64,000 nt of DNA, taken from Verrucomicrobiaceae bacterium (GTDB lineage: Bacteria > Verrucomicrobiota > Verrucomicrobiia > Verrucomicrobiales > Verrucomicrobiaceae). The notes beneath the pieces are model-generated. The model ran no database searches and was not told the origin of the DNA. It was given only the letters and a program-made list of their open reading frames with translations. The position numbers were made by a program, and so were the translations under genes. Positions 34,727 to 43,809 of this stretch are shown one piece after another. The stretch's first letter is position 1. Each line of letters begins with the position of its first letter. The stretch spans positions 62,001 to 126,000 of the forward strand of contig JAEUHM010000046.1 in the NCBI GenBank assembly GCA_016795485.1. Reading direction: 5' to 3'.

Positions 34727-36772
34727 TCAATGATGAACTGCTGCCTCTGGTGATGCTGCGATCAGGTAGAACGCCAAGTAGATCCGCTCCTTCTTCCAAT
34801 CCCACATATCGTCGTCGATGGCTTCCACGGCCTCTCGTATGAGTTGGTGCTGCTCAGGCGGCAGCGTGCCTCCGGTCATGACCATATCCAATCGCCGCAG
34901 TAGCGCGGGGATGTCATTGTAGAGTGAGAACTCGACGGCGAGATTGGCACGCACTTCATTGGCAGAGTTACCCTGCCCCCAGCGGCTAAAGCCATCTCTG
35001 GGCATCCGATAAAAGTAGTTGGGGATGGAGATAGCAGAGATGGCGTTCAATATTTGGAACTCGGGGGCTACCATCCCGGCATCACTCACAGGCCCGGCTG
35101 GACTGTAGCCCGGACGGAAGAAGTTGAACACACTGGGGGCGGACAAGGGCTGCTGGAAGAGCAACTCTTGCAAGCCACTCAAGCGAAACTGCCCTGAGGA
35201 ACTGCGCGCATTGAAAGCGCGAGCCAGATTGACCGTACGTAGGTAAGGCTCCTTCAATCGACCAAACGAAGTGCTGAACAGCATAGCGGGATTACGAGCT
35301 TCATCGTCTAACAATATGGCACGGATGACCGCCTTCATGTCTCCACGCACGCCACTGCCATTGTTGGCAAAGGCCGAAGATACACGCTGAACATAAGCGG
35401 GACTCGGATTGGAAGTGATCAGGCGTTGGATGAGTTGCTTGCAGATGAACGGGCCAGTGTTGGGGTGATTAAACAGGCAGTCGATGGCAGCATTCACGTC
35501 TGCCATGGTAGCGGTACCTTTATCTGGATCACTAGCCACACGAGCGGGCAAGGTCACTCCATTGAGCAGGGTCTTGGCACCCAAGTCATGCTCCTCATCC
35601 CAAGGCTTCATCGGTGCGGTAAAATAAGAACGTGCACTCCAGAAATCCTGCGCTTTGGGGTCGCCAAAGCTCAGGCCCGTGAAGACTTTGGCAAACTCCG
35701 TGATGTCACCATTGTCGTAGGTGGGGATGGGCTGGTTGTTGCCATCCAGACGGCGTGTCCCATCAGGGTTCAGTTCCCAAAGGCCGATGGTGAAGAGCTG
35801 CATCACCTCCCGTGCATAGTTCTCGTCAGGGAATGTGCCGTAATCAGGGTCCGCCTTCCGATTCATCATGTGGCTGAGATACACGCCCATGCAGGGGTGC
35901 ATGGAGACGTTAAACAAAAGAGTGCGGAAGTTGCCAAACGAGCCCTTCAACAGCATGTCGTAGTAGTTGGCCATGCCAGTCGGGTAAACGCTGAGTTCAT
36001 CCAGACCATCCGAGATGACGAAGATCTCACTGAGCGCAAAACCGATCCTTTGACGCAGAGGGTCTGCGGGAAGCACGGGTGCCCCAGGGTAAGCAGTGCC
36101 CACGCCCATGACTCTACGCCACCAGGACTCCACCTTGTGATGGGAATACACCTCACGCTTGGAGCGCCGCATGTAGTCGAGGTAAGGCTGGATGGTGCCG
36201 ACGGGCTTTTTGAACTGATCGTCTATCCACTTGCTAAACCCCATGCTCATCACGGTCTGCACATTCTGCGGAATGATGTCCGTATCTGCGGTGGAGTCCG
36301 CATTAGGCCCGAAGGCGGCTTGGGTAAGGAAGCGTGCTGCTTCTTTGGCTCCTGGCAGACCAACGTCATCTGCAATGGTCAACGTTACCGACTTCTCTTG
36401 GATCAATGACGCAACGGTGTAAGCCGCGTCTGGTAGGAGAGTCACGATGATCTTCTCAGTGGGTTCCTTCAGCGCATCCGTCACCGCACCAAAGGTCACC
36501 CACGCCTCTTTTTCTCCATCTGGGATCAGAATGTCCGTGGTGTTGGACGTCGTGTAGTCCTGCGTCACCAAAGCAGTGCCAGTGAGAGTGAACTTCACGC
36601 TCAGTGGAGGACCTGCGGCATCACGACGAACCGCCACCATGCCCAAGTCAGGCCAATCCTCCTGCATCTCACCATCCATGAGGATGAGTTTGACCTGCGG
36701 CAAGGCTTGTTGAGCCTGAAGTGAAACACAACAGGCAACAAGCACGAAGTAGCTGAGAAGGAATCGGCTCAC
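34727..36772 (-). CDS. DUF1800 protein with N-terminal Calx-beta-like domain
   Basis: From GTG 36772 this is a 681-residue exported protein with a signal peptide (MSRFLLSYFVLVACCVSLQA). The frame is open up to 36946, but upstream starts would overlap the divergent PHP gene and put extra sequence before the leader. Residues ~45-130 look like a Calx-beta sandwich. Residues ~140-680 are DUF1800, beginning at ARFLTQAAFGP, with YAREVMQLFTIGLWELNPDG and FICKQLIQRLITSNPSPAYV motifs. It is encoded directly before its usual DUF1501 partner. The function of the pair is unknown. Confidence 0.88.
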   Translation of the reverse strand: MSRFLLSYFVLVACCVSLQAQQALPQVKLILMDGEMQEDWPDLGMVAVRRDAAGPPLSVKFTLTGTALVTQDYTTSNTTDILIPDGEKEAWVTFGAVTDALKEPTEKIIVTLLPDAAYTVASLIQEKSVTLTIADDVGLPGAKEAARFLTQAAFGPNADSTADTDIIPQNVQTVMSMGFSKWIDDQFKKPVGTIQPYLDYMRRSKREVYSHHKVESWWRRVMGVGTAYPGAPVLPADPLRQRIGFALSEIFVISDGLDELSVYPTGMANYYDMLLKGSFGNFRTLLFNVSMHPCMGVYLSHMMNRKADPDYGTFPDENYAREVMQLFTIGLWELNPDGTRRLDGNNQPIPTYDNGDITEFAKVFTGLSFGDPKAQDFWSARSYFTAPMKPWDEEHDLGAKTLLNGVTLPARVASDPDKGTATMADVNAAIDCLFNHPNTGPFICKQLIQRLITSNPSPAYVQRVSSAFANNGSGVRGDMKAVIRAILLDDEARNPAMLFSTSFGRLKEPYLRTVNLARAFNARSSSGQFRLSGLQELLFQQPLSAPSVFNFFRPGYSPAGPVSDAGMVAPEFQILNAISAISIPNYFYRMPRDGFSRWGQGNSANEVRANLAVEFSLYNDIPALLRRLDMVMTGGTLPPEQHQLIREAVEAIDDDMWDWKKERIYLAFYLIAASPEAAVHH

Positions 36773-36830
36773 GGAATGAATACCCTGAAATATACAGGTT
36801 TTCGGCTTCGTGGTCAAACTCCCACCATTC

Positions 36831-39299
36831 ATGAAGCCAGCTATCCTCCTCGCCACGCTTGTTCTGCCACTCTCCGCCGCAGAAGTATTTGAAGCCAATC
36901 TCGGGCGTGAAACCGAGCTCCCCAAAGGCAAGGAAGCAGATGGCATCCGTGGCGATTTTATTCTCCGTTCAGATGCAATCGAGGCCCTCGTCTCTCACAA
37001 TGCACACAATCGCCGCGCCAATATGAGCACCTTCTACGGTCCAGACGGCGTCTCCCCAGGCTGTTTGTATGACTTAGCTCTCCGTGGCTCTGACAATGAT
37101 CAACTCATCTGCTACGGGCCCAATGGACACGGTCCCGTCAGCTACGTCCGCATCGTCGAGGGAAAAGCCGCTGTTGAGTCCGTCACCACCGCCGCCAAAA
37201 ACAACGGCATCTACAAGCGCCACGTCTATGAAGTCAAAGATGGCGACTCAGGCATCTGGATCACCACCACCTTGCGCAATGAAACCACCAAGCCAGACTC
37301 CGTCACCACGCGCGATGACTTTCAGCGCTTCAACGACTACGGCGTCACTGAAGGCATACGCTGGGCCAGCGTGGTCGATCCAGCACAGAAGACCGGCTAC
37401 GCCCTCGCCGTCGTCAAAGTGGAAGGCTCAAAGATTGCCGCAGACAAGATCACCCTTCCCCCTGGGCAAGAAGTCACCATCCAGCGCTTCATGGCCGTCG
37501 GCACCTCAGCACTTCACGCATGGGGACTTGCCATGGAAAAGACCGGTAAGCCAGTCGCCGCAGTCACCGGTGCCCTCCTCGACAAAGACGGCCAGCCCGT
37601 CTCTGCCGGGCGTCTCACCGTGAAGATCGGCAAGCACGATGTCTGGGCTTACCCAGACGCCGCAGGCAAGCTCAGCCTCAAGCTCCCCCCTGGAGAATAC
37701 GAGGCGATCGCTCAAGACATTGGCCGTCTCGACCTCCCGCTGAAGATCACCGCCCCCGGCGTTATCAGCGCCGTCATGACACCCGCCGCCGCCGTCAAGT
37801 TCAAGATCACAGACACCAAAGGCGGCGACCTCCCCTGCAAAGTCATGTTCCAGGGCATCAATGGCACCCCCAATCCCGACCTCGGCCCCGTCATGCGCGC
37901 CCACGGTTGTAAAGATCAGTATCACAGCGAGACCGGCACCTTCACCGTAGCCCTGCCACCCGGTTCATACAAAGTACGCGTCGTTCGTGGGCTGGAGTAC
38001 GCCTCCCTGGAGAAAGACATCACCATAGCACCAGGCGCACCCGTCACCTTCACCGGCACCCTCAAGCGCGTCGTAGACACCACCGGCTGGATCAGTGCAG
38101 ACTTTCACAATCACTCCACCCAAAGCGGTGACAACATCTGCGGCACCGACGATCGCATCATCAACATCGCCGCCGAGAACATCGAGTTTGCGCCCACCAC
38201 CGAACACAATCGCCTCTACGACTGGGAGCCCCATATCAAGAAGCTCAACCTCACCCCTTGGATCAAAACCGTCCGTGGCATGGAGCTCACCGGCTCACGC
38301 CAGCACTTCAACGCCTTCCCCTTCACCCCAGACCCCCTTCTCCAAGACGGCGGCGCACCCGAGTGGAATGACGATCCCCGCATCACCGCCATCACCCTCC
38401 GTCGTCATCAGGGCGAGAACGCCACCCGCTGGATCCAATTCAACCACCCAGACCTCTCCAACATGTTCATCGACCGCGATCGCGATGGCATGGCCGACGG
38501 CGGCTTTGTTGGAGTCGGTGCCATGATTGATGGCATGGAGACCCAGAACGGCAACGCTACAGAAATCCTCGCAGACGCACCACTCGTCATCAGCAGAGCC
38601 CAGGGCTCCCTTGCCGCCAAAGTCAGCCACGTCCGCGAGTTCATCTGGCTCCAATTGCTCAACCAAGGCCATCGCCTCGTCGCCGTAGCCGTAGCCGACT
38701 CACACGCCGTCTACGGCAACGGAGTCGCCGGCTGGATGACCTACCTCCCTAGCAATACCGACAACCCACCAGACATCTCTTGGGACGAGCTCTCCCCCAG
38801 AGCCAAGCGTGGAGAAATCATCCTCACCAACGGCCCCTTCCTCAGCGTCACCTGCCCAGACGGCCAGCACGCAGGTCAAGACGTACGCGCCAACGGCGGC
38901 ATCGACCTCAAAGTCAAAGTCCAAGGCACCGACTGGGTCAAGATCGACCGCATCCAAGTCCTCGTAAACGGTCGCAAAGAGCCCACCCTCAACTTCACCC
39001 GCCAGACCCACCCCAAACTCTTTGCAGAAGGCATCGTTCAGTTTGATCAAACCATCCACGTCCCCCTTCAGGCCGATGCCCACCTCATCGTCGTCGCCAC
39101 CAACGACAACGCAGACATCAGCGGCGGATACGGCACCAGCAGCCAAGCCAAAATGCGCCCCTGCGCCTACAACAACCCCATCTACGTCGACATCGACGGC
39201 AACGGCTTCAAGCCCAACGGCGACAACCTAGGCCACGACCTCCCCGTAGGAGGCCTAACAGCCGACAAAGTCCGCGCCAAACAAACACCCCCACCCTGA
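36831..39299 (+). CDS. CehA/McbA-type PHP-domain metallohydrolase, secreted
   Basis: From ATG 36831, 822 residues with a signal peptide (~1-17). Residues ~250-415 are carboxypeptidase-regulatory-like beta-sandwiches (GRLTVKIGKHDVWAYPDAAG and LPPGEYEAIAQDIG). The PHP-like metallohydrolase domain starts at residue 424 with DFHNHSTQSGD (H426, H428), followed by PTTEHNR and a late ADSHAVYGNG motif, as in CehA/McbA metallohydrolases, which cleave ester or carbamate bonds. Substrate unknown. The start is divergent from the DUF1800 start (about 58 bases apart). Codon third positions become strongly C-rich in the 3' half. Confidence 0.87.
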   Translation: MKPAILLATLVLPLSAAEVFEANLGRETELPKGKEADGIRGDFILRSDAIEALVSHNAHNRRANMSTFYGPDGVSPGCLYDLALRGSDNDQLICYGPNGHGPVSYVRIVEGKAAVESVTTAAKNNGIYKRHVYEVKDGDSGIWITTTLRNETTKPDSVTTRDDFQRFNDYGVTEGIRWASVVDPAQKTGYALAVVKVEGSKIAADKITLPPGQEVTIQRFMAVGTSALHAWGLAMEKTGKPVAAVTGALLDKDGQPVSAGRLTVKIGKHDVWAYPDAAGKLSLKLPPGEYEAIAQDIGRLDLPLKITAPGVISAVMTPAAAVKFKITDTKGGDLPCKVMFQGINGTPNPDLGPVMRAHGCKDQYHSETGTFTVALPPGSYKVRVVRGLEYASLEKDITIAPGAPVTFTGTLKRVVDTTGWISADFHNHSTQSGDNICGTDDRIINIAAENIEFAPTTEHNRLYDWEPHIKKLNLTPWIKTVRGMELTGSRQHFNAFPFTPDPLLQDGGAPEWNDDPRITAITLRRHQGENATRWIQFNHPDLSNMFIDRDRDGMADGGFVGVGAMIDGMETQNGNATEILADAPLVISRAQGSLAAKVSHVREFIWLQLLNQGHRLVAVAVADSHAVYGNGVAGWMTYLPSNTDNPPDISWDELSPRAKRGEIILTNGPFLSVTCPDGQHAGQDVRANGGIDLKVKVQGTDWVKIDRIQVLVNGRKEPTLNFTRQTHPKLFAEGIVQFDQTIHVPLQADAHLIVVATNDNADISGGYGTSSQAKMRPCAYNNPIYVDIDGNGFKPNGDNLGHDLPVGGLTADKVRAKQTPPP

Positions 39300-39469
39300 G
39301 CTTCACTCGTCGCCTTGTAACAATCCTTCCACACGACTAGACCTCAGTTTTGTCGTCCGGACTCTCGAAGGAGTATCAGCCTATGTCGAGATGCTGAGAA
39401 TCATTCCACTCAGACTGATGGTTTGGAGTTGAGGGATGTGGCTTTCTACAGCTACAGTCGCATCGATTC

Positions 39470-40813
39470 ATGCGGAAGCTCCCGACACCTTTTCATCTCA
39501 ACGCGCTGTGGACCGCGGTCTCTGCGTTGTCGATCACAATCACTGTGGCGATCGTGGTCGGGGTGATTTACTTGGGAACGCAGATTGTTGGCTTCCTTCA
39601 ACCCATCCTTGTGCCATTTGCTGTGGCAGGAGTACTGGCTTATTTGCTTGATCCTCTTGTGGCTTGGCTGATGAGACGTGGGCTCTCACGAGAAAAGTCC
39701 GTGTGGGCGGTTTTTGTAACGGCCACACTGATAGTCGCGGGGGTGACGATAATCGTAGTGACCACGCTGAAGAATCAGTGGCCGCGCTTCCAGCAGGTGA
39801 TTCCTAGTTTGGTGGAAAAAACGCGGATGAACGTTTCAAGTTTTGCCCTGCACTGGCATGATAAGCTGAAGACGGACTACAACATCGAGGTTCTCGACTA
39901 TCTCGGTGCGAGCAAGAAATCAGAGCCACCAGTGAACTCAGTAGGAAGCAATGGTGCGGATACGCCCATGCTAGATGAGTCTGGGAAACAGCAGGATGTG
40001 ATTCAAAACTTCGACCTGAATGATCTGCTGTCAGGTGAGTGGATCAAGCAGGCAGTGCCGAGGGTAGCTACAGCGCTGTGGTCGTTTGTCCGGAACAGTG
40101 TGGGTGGTTTCTTGGGTGTGTTTGGCTTTTTGCTGAGCTTTGTGATCGTGCCGCTGTATTTGTATTACTTTTTGACGGAGAGCGCAGTAATCAAGGAGCG
40201 CTGGTCGGAGTATGTCCCGCTGCGTGAGTCGAAGTTCCGCGATGAGGTGGTTGATACGCTGACTGAGATCAATGGCTATCTAGTAGCGTTTTTCCGTGGG
40301 CAATTGCTGGTCAGTCTGCTCAATGGCCTCGCTACGGGACTGGGGCTGACCATTGTGGGCCTGGAGTTCGGCTGGTTGATCGGGCTGTCGATGTGCGCAC
40401 TTGGCATGATCCCTTATGTGGGAATCTTGATTGCGTGGATTCCGGCGGTACTGATTGCTTCGGTGCAAGGTGGGGCTGGGACTTGGATTCCGCATGAGCC
40501 GTGGTGGATTTTCCCGCTAGTGGTCACAGGTATCTTTGTGGTCGTCCAGCAGATTGACGGATTGTTCATCACTCCACGCATCGTGGGTGAGTCGGTGGGG
40601 CTTCATCCAATGACAGTGATTCTATCATTGTTTGGTTGGGGCCTTGTGCTTGGTGGACTGCTGGGTGCTATCCTGGGTGTGCCCCTAACAGCATGTTTGA
40701 AAGTTCTCTTCCAGCGCTATGTGTGGACGAAAGCGGCTGCTGCGGTGGCTCCTGTCGTGGCGGGAGATAGTCCACCGGGTGAGGATGAAGTGCCTACCAG
40801 CTCAGCGTCTTAA
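39470..40813 (+). CDS. AI-2E family transporter-like membrane protein
   Basis: A 447-residue membrane protein of the AI-2E/PerM/YdiK family (PF01594). Hydrophobic segments appear at ~15-75 (three helices, including IVGFLQPILVPFAVAGVLAYLLDPL) and ~215-430. An amphipathic region lies between them (~80-210). The family signatures LINGLATGLGL-like (here LLNGLATGLGLTIVGL), YVGILIAWIPA and HPMTVILSLFGWG are present. Reported substrates of members vary (AI-2 export, Na+/H+ antiport). The hydrophilic insert at residues ~145-185 is longer than in many homologs. Its 3' end overlaps the convergent isomerase-like gene by 20 bases. Confidence 0.9.
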   Translation: MRKLPTPFHLNALWTAVSALSITITVAIVVGVIYLGTQIVGFLQPILVPFAVAGVLAYLLDPLVAWLMRRGLSREKSVWAVFVTATLIVAGVTIIVVTTLKNQWPRFQQVIPSLVEKTRMNVSSFALHWHDKLKTDYNIEVLDYLGASKKSEPPVNSVGSNGADTPMLDESGKQQDVIQNFDLNDLLSGEWIKQAVPRVATALWSFVRNSVGGFLGVFGFLLSFVIVPLYLYYFLTESAVIKERWSEYVPLRESKFRDEVVDTLTEINGYLVAFFRGQLLVSLLNGLATGLGLTIVGLEFGWLIGLSMCALGMIPYVGILIAWIPAVLIASVQGGAGTWIPHEPWWIFPLVVTGIFVVVQQIDGLFITPRIVGESVGLHPMTVILSLFGWGLVLGGLLGAILGVPLTACLKVLFQRYVWTKAAAAVAPVVAGDSPPGEDEVPTSSAS

Positions 40814-41645
40814 GGTAGTCCAGATGTTGAGGCATCTGCTTCAATACCGAGTCCGATTCGTCCTCGATCAGATGATGCTTAATACCGGCTTCTGAGGCGG
40901 CCTTAAAGAAAGATTTCCAGTCTACTTGGCCTGTGCCGAGAGGAACGTTGTTGTTTACATCGGTGTGGCCGGTGAGCGATCCAGTGGCGACCCCTTTTCT
41001 GAGATCTTTGAGATGGCTCAATATCCAGCGATTTGGATACTTTTTGAGCAGTTGCACAGGAGACTGCCCCGGAAAGACAATCCAGAGTACGTCCATCTGG
41101 CAGGAAACAAACTCTGGCTTTGTCTCCTTCATGAAGAGATCGAAGAGGGTGCCATCGCCATGGGGCTGAAACTCGAACCCGTGGAAGTGATAATACAAGC
41201 CGATGCCCTCTTTAGCCAGGGCCTCTCCAGCTTGATTGAAGGTATTGATCGCGTCCCGGCACTCTGCTTCATCAAAAGCGTCCTTGTGGTCGATCCAAGC
41301 GCATCCCACGTATTTGAGACCAAGTGTCTTGGCGTCTTGGATGATGCCCGCCACATCGTCCTTGTATCGCTTGTAGCTGAAGTGAGAGCTGATGGCGGTC
41401 AACCCGCGCTCATCCAACTTCTTCTTCATCTCAAGTGGCGTCAGATCCGGAACGCCTGAAGCGAGTTCTACAGTCTTGATGCCGAGCGCCTTAACTTGAT
41501 CCAGTGTCCAATCTGCGCCCCTCAGCTTAAACTGAGAACGCAAAGAATAGAGCTGGAGGCCCGGCAACTCATTCAACTGCCCTGCGACAGCAACAGAACC
41601 GAAACAAATCAGGCCCAGACTGAGCCGAGAAACGAAACGTAGCAT
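40794..41645 (-). CDS. Secreted sugar phosphate isomerase/epimerase-like protein
   Basis: A 283-residue protein with a signal peptide (~1-21) followed by a xylose-isomerase-like TIM barrel. Motifs: LQLYSLRSQFK, GIKTVELASG, ISSHFSYKRY, YVGCAWIDH, YYHFHGFEF, CQMDVLWIVFPGQ and SHLKDLRKG. Candidate metal ligands are E, D, H and E residues at strand ends. This exported subgroup is common in Planctomycetes and Verrucomicrobia and probably acts on sugars or cyclitols. The gene precedes the small secreted protein and cupredoxin genes, which lie upstream on the same strand. Confidence 0.87.
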   Translation of the reverse strand: MLRFVSRLSLGLICFGSVAVAGQLNELPGLQLYSLRSQFKLRGADWTLDQVKALGIKTVELASGVPDLTPLEMKKKLDERGLTAISSHFSYKRYKDDVAGIIQDAKTLGLKYVGCAWIDHKDAFDEAECRDAINTFNQAGEALAKEGIGLYYHFHGFEFQPHGDGTLFDLFMKETKPEFVSCQMDVLWIVFPGQSPVQLLKKYPNRWILSHLKDLRKGVATGSLTGHTDVNNNVPLGTGQVDWKSFFKAASEAGIKHHLIEDESDSVLKQMPQHLDYLKTLSW

Positions 41646-41663
41646 ACAAGGGCAGATCAGAGA

Positions 41664-42167
41664 TTACTTTTGGAACGGGCTGCTGACCATCTTCTTGAAT
41701 GCCTCTTTGATGCTGTCCACGGCGGCTTTGGGGCCAGCAAGCTTAATGGCCACTGGTCCGCTGCCTTCCACGGGAATCAGTGCACCCAGCATTGCGTAGT
41801 TCTCCTGAGCACCAAGACCAGCGAATGGATCGGTGTAAGTGCCCGTAGCATGAAAGAAGGTTACTTTGGTGGTGCCGACCGTGACTTCCTCCACCTTTGG
41901 AGCATCTGCTCCCTGAATCTGGCCCTTCCAACGCTCAATATTGCTGGGTACATCGCCGCCTGGAAAATGGTAGAAGATGGCCTCAAGGGGCTTCTCAAGG
42001 CCATCTACTGGGTATTGCAGGGTTGCCTTGCGCATCGAACTTGATGGCGCGATGGACTTCCACGGTGCAGTCACCGCGAAGTTCAGATCTGCCACCGTCA
42101 CCTTATCCGCATCTTGAGCAGAGACGGCAACCGCAGCCAGAAGTGAGAGGAGGAGTAATGATTTCAT
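41664..42167 (-). CDS. Small secreted protein of unknown function
   Basis: A 167-residue exported protein with a signal peptide ending at VSAQD. The mature part is about 150 residues with alternating beta pattern (LNFAVTAPWKSIAPSSSMRK, LEAIFYHFPGGDVPSNIERW and TTKVTFFHATGTYTDPF). No cysteine or catalytic motif is evident. It lies 18 bases upstream of the isomerase-like gene and 60 bases after the cupredoxin gene on the same strand, so the three may form one transcription unit. Function not recognised. Confidence 0.75.
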   Translation of the reverse strand: MKSLLLLSLLAAVAVSAQDADKVTVADLNFAVTAPWKSIAPSSSMRKATLQYPVDGLEKPLEAIFYHFPGGDVPSNIERWKGQIQGADAPKVEEVTVGTTKVTFFHATGTYTDPFAGLGAQENYAMLGALIPVEGSGPVAIKLAGPKAAVDSIKEAFKKMVSSPFQK

Positions 42168-42227
42168 GGTCGGGTATTGGAGAGTTCGATTGATAAGGCA
42201 AAGAGAGAGTTGTTTGAGAAGGGAGAA

Positions 42228-42689
42228 TCAGTTCGTGACTTTCAGCACGCCCTTCATGATGGCAGAGTGGCCAGGGAAAGTGCAGAAGAACGGATAGTCA
42301 CCCACTTCGGCTGGAAGTGTCACCTCTACAGACTCCGTCTGACTTGGCTGGGCAAACTTGGTGAATGCGATGACATCAGGGGTCTCGGGCACATAAGCCT
42401 TAGCCATGCCTGCAGGGTCAGTGAGCATTGCCATAGCAGCGCCCATGACCTTCTCTGCAGTGCCTGGCTTGCAAAGAACCACGTTGTGAGGCTGAGGGAC
42501 AGCGCCACCGTTGTTGCTAATGACAAGCTTCACTTTGGCACCGGCCTTGGCAGTGAACTCCGTCTTTTCATAAGCCAGCGGCGTGGCTGGGTTCGTGCTA
42601 GGCTTGAGTTCAATCACGTTAGCATCTTGAGCGAGAGCGATGCCAGTAACGGTGAGAAGGGATGCAATTGCGGCGCGGAGTTTGATCAT
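42228..42689 (-). CDS. Azurin/plastocyanin-like type 1 copper protein
   Basis: A 153-residue secreted cupredoxin with a signal peptide (~1-20). The four type 1 copper ligands can be placed: H68 in PQPHNVV, C136 and H141 in FFCTFPGH, and M145 in SAIMKG. This order and spacing fit azurin-like proteins, which carry single electrons between periplasmic redox partners. It is a possible electron carrier for the cytochrome c or copper oxidase proteins elsewhere in the window (inference). Its start is divergent from the isomerase-like gene at 42937, with about 250 bases between. Confidence 0.9.
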   Translation of the reverse strand: MIKLRAAIASLLTVTGIALAQDANVIELKPSTNPATPLAYEKTEFTAKAGAKVKLVISNNGGAVPQPHNVVLCKPGTAEKVMGAAMAMLTDPAGMAKAYVPETPDVIAFTKFAQPSQTESVEVTLPAEVGDYPFFCTFPGHSAIMKGVLKVTN

Positions 42690-42936
42690 GTTGCGGGGTT
42701 TGGTTGGTTATGAGTGACGTTACGGCTGTCCGCCGAAACGGGAGGTGCACAACGACAAGCTTCCCGGACGTTTTTCAACGTGTTTTTCTGCCCGAGATTG
42801 GGCCATCAATGTGCCTCTCCTGATCCAAGTTGGCCATAGGGCCACCACAGCAATTGCTCCATTTTCACACTGGACAAGAGAAACGTCACCGCTCCATTTC
42901 CGCCCGCAATCTTCAACCCACAAACCCAGATACCCT

Positions 42937-43800
42937 ATGGCAAACATTCGCTTCGGCTCTGAAGTCTACACCTGGTTCATGCAAGGAACCGGCAAGGGCT
43001 ACGACAACAAACTAGATCACATGATCGCAGTCGCCGCTAAGGCCGGCTTTACAGGGATTGAGCCCATGGTGCTCGAAATCTCTGAAAGCGCCCTCGGCTG
43101 CTGCAAATACTGGCTCGGCGACTTCTGTGATGCTGCCCGGCTCAAAGATGCGCTGGATAAGCACAACATGAAGCTCGCTGGTCTCGCGCTCGTCTGCGCC
43201 TGGGACAATGAGGAAGAGACACCAGCCGAGAAAGAGGCTGCTGACTTTACGATCAATCTGCTCAAGCAGTTCCCAGGAGCTATGCTCGGCACGGTGACCT
43301 TGCCAAGTGGTCGCAACAAAGACCTCCAGCGTCGCCGTCTGAATGTTGCTCGCAACGTGAACAACGTCTCCAAGCGAGCCACCGATGCTGGCCTCAAGTG
43401 CTCTTACCACCCGAACAGCCCACCCGCATCACTGGTCCGCACTCAGGAAGACTATGATGTTGTCCTGAGCAGCCTCGATCCAAAGGTCACAGGTTGGACT
43501 CCTGATGTGGGCCACATCATCCGCGGCGGCATGGACGTGATCGCCACACTCAACAAGTGGCAGCACTTGGTGAACCACATTCACTACAAGGACTTCAGCG
43601 GAAATGGTCCAGAGCCATGGGCTCAAATGGGCACTGGCAAACTCGACTTCCACAAGATCACCGAGTGGCTCGTCCAGCACAACTACGAAGGCTGGATCAT
43701 CTGTGAGGATGAAGCCCATGTCGCAGTAGACGATCCCGATGGGGTCACACTGCAAAACGGCGAGTGGTGCAAGGCCAACCTCGCTCCCATCGTGGCTTAG
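42937..43800 (+). CDS. Sugar phosphate isomerase/epimerase family protein
   Basis: A 287-residue cytoplasmic TIM-barrel protein of the AP endonuclease 2-like family (IolE/IolI/hydroxypyruvate isomerase-like). ATG 42937 gives the conserved N-terminus MANIRFGSEVYTWFM; the open frame to 42745 adds unrelated sequence. Motifs: AGFTGIEPM, LAGLALVCAW, CSYHPNSPP, TPDVGHIIRGG, HIHYKDFSGNG and WIICEDEAH, which contain the expected metal-binding H, D, H and E. A role in inositol or ketose metabolism is plausible but unproven. It converges on moeA with a nine-base gap. Confidence 0.87.
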   Translation: MANIRFGSEVYTWFMQGTGKGYDNKLDHMIAVAAKAGFTGIEPMVLEISESALGCCKYWLGDFCDAARLKDALDKHNMKLAGLALVCAWDNEEETPAEKEAADFTINLLKQFPGAMLGTVTLPSGRNKDLQRRRLNVARNVNNVSKRATDAGLKCSYHPNSPPASLVRTQEDYDVVLSSLDPKVTGWTPDVGHIIRGGMDVIATLNKWQHLVNHIHYKDFSGNGPEPWAQMGTGKLDFHKITEWLVQHNYEGWIICEDEAHVAVDDPDGVTLQNGEWCKANLAPIVA

Positions 43801-43809
43801 CCTCCGCTA

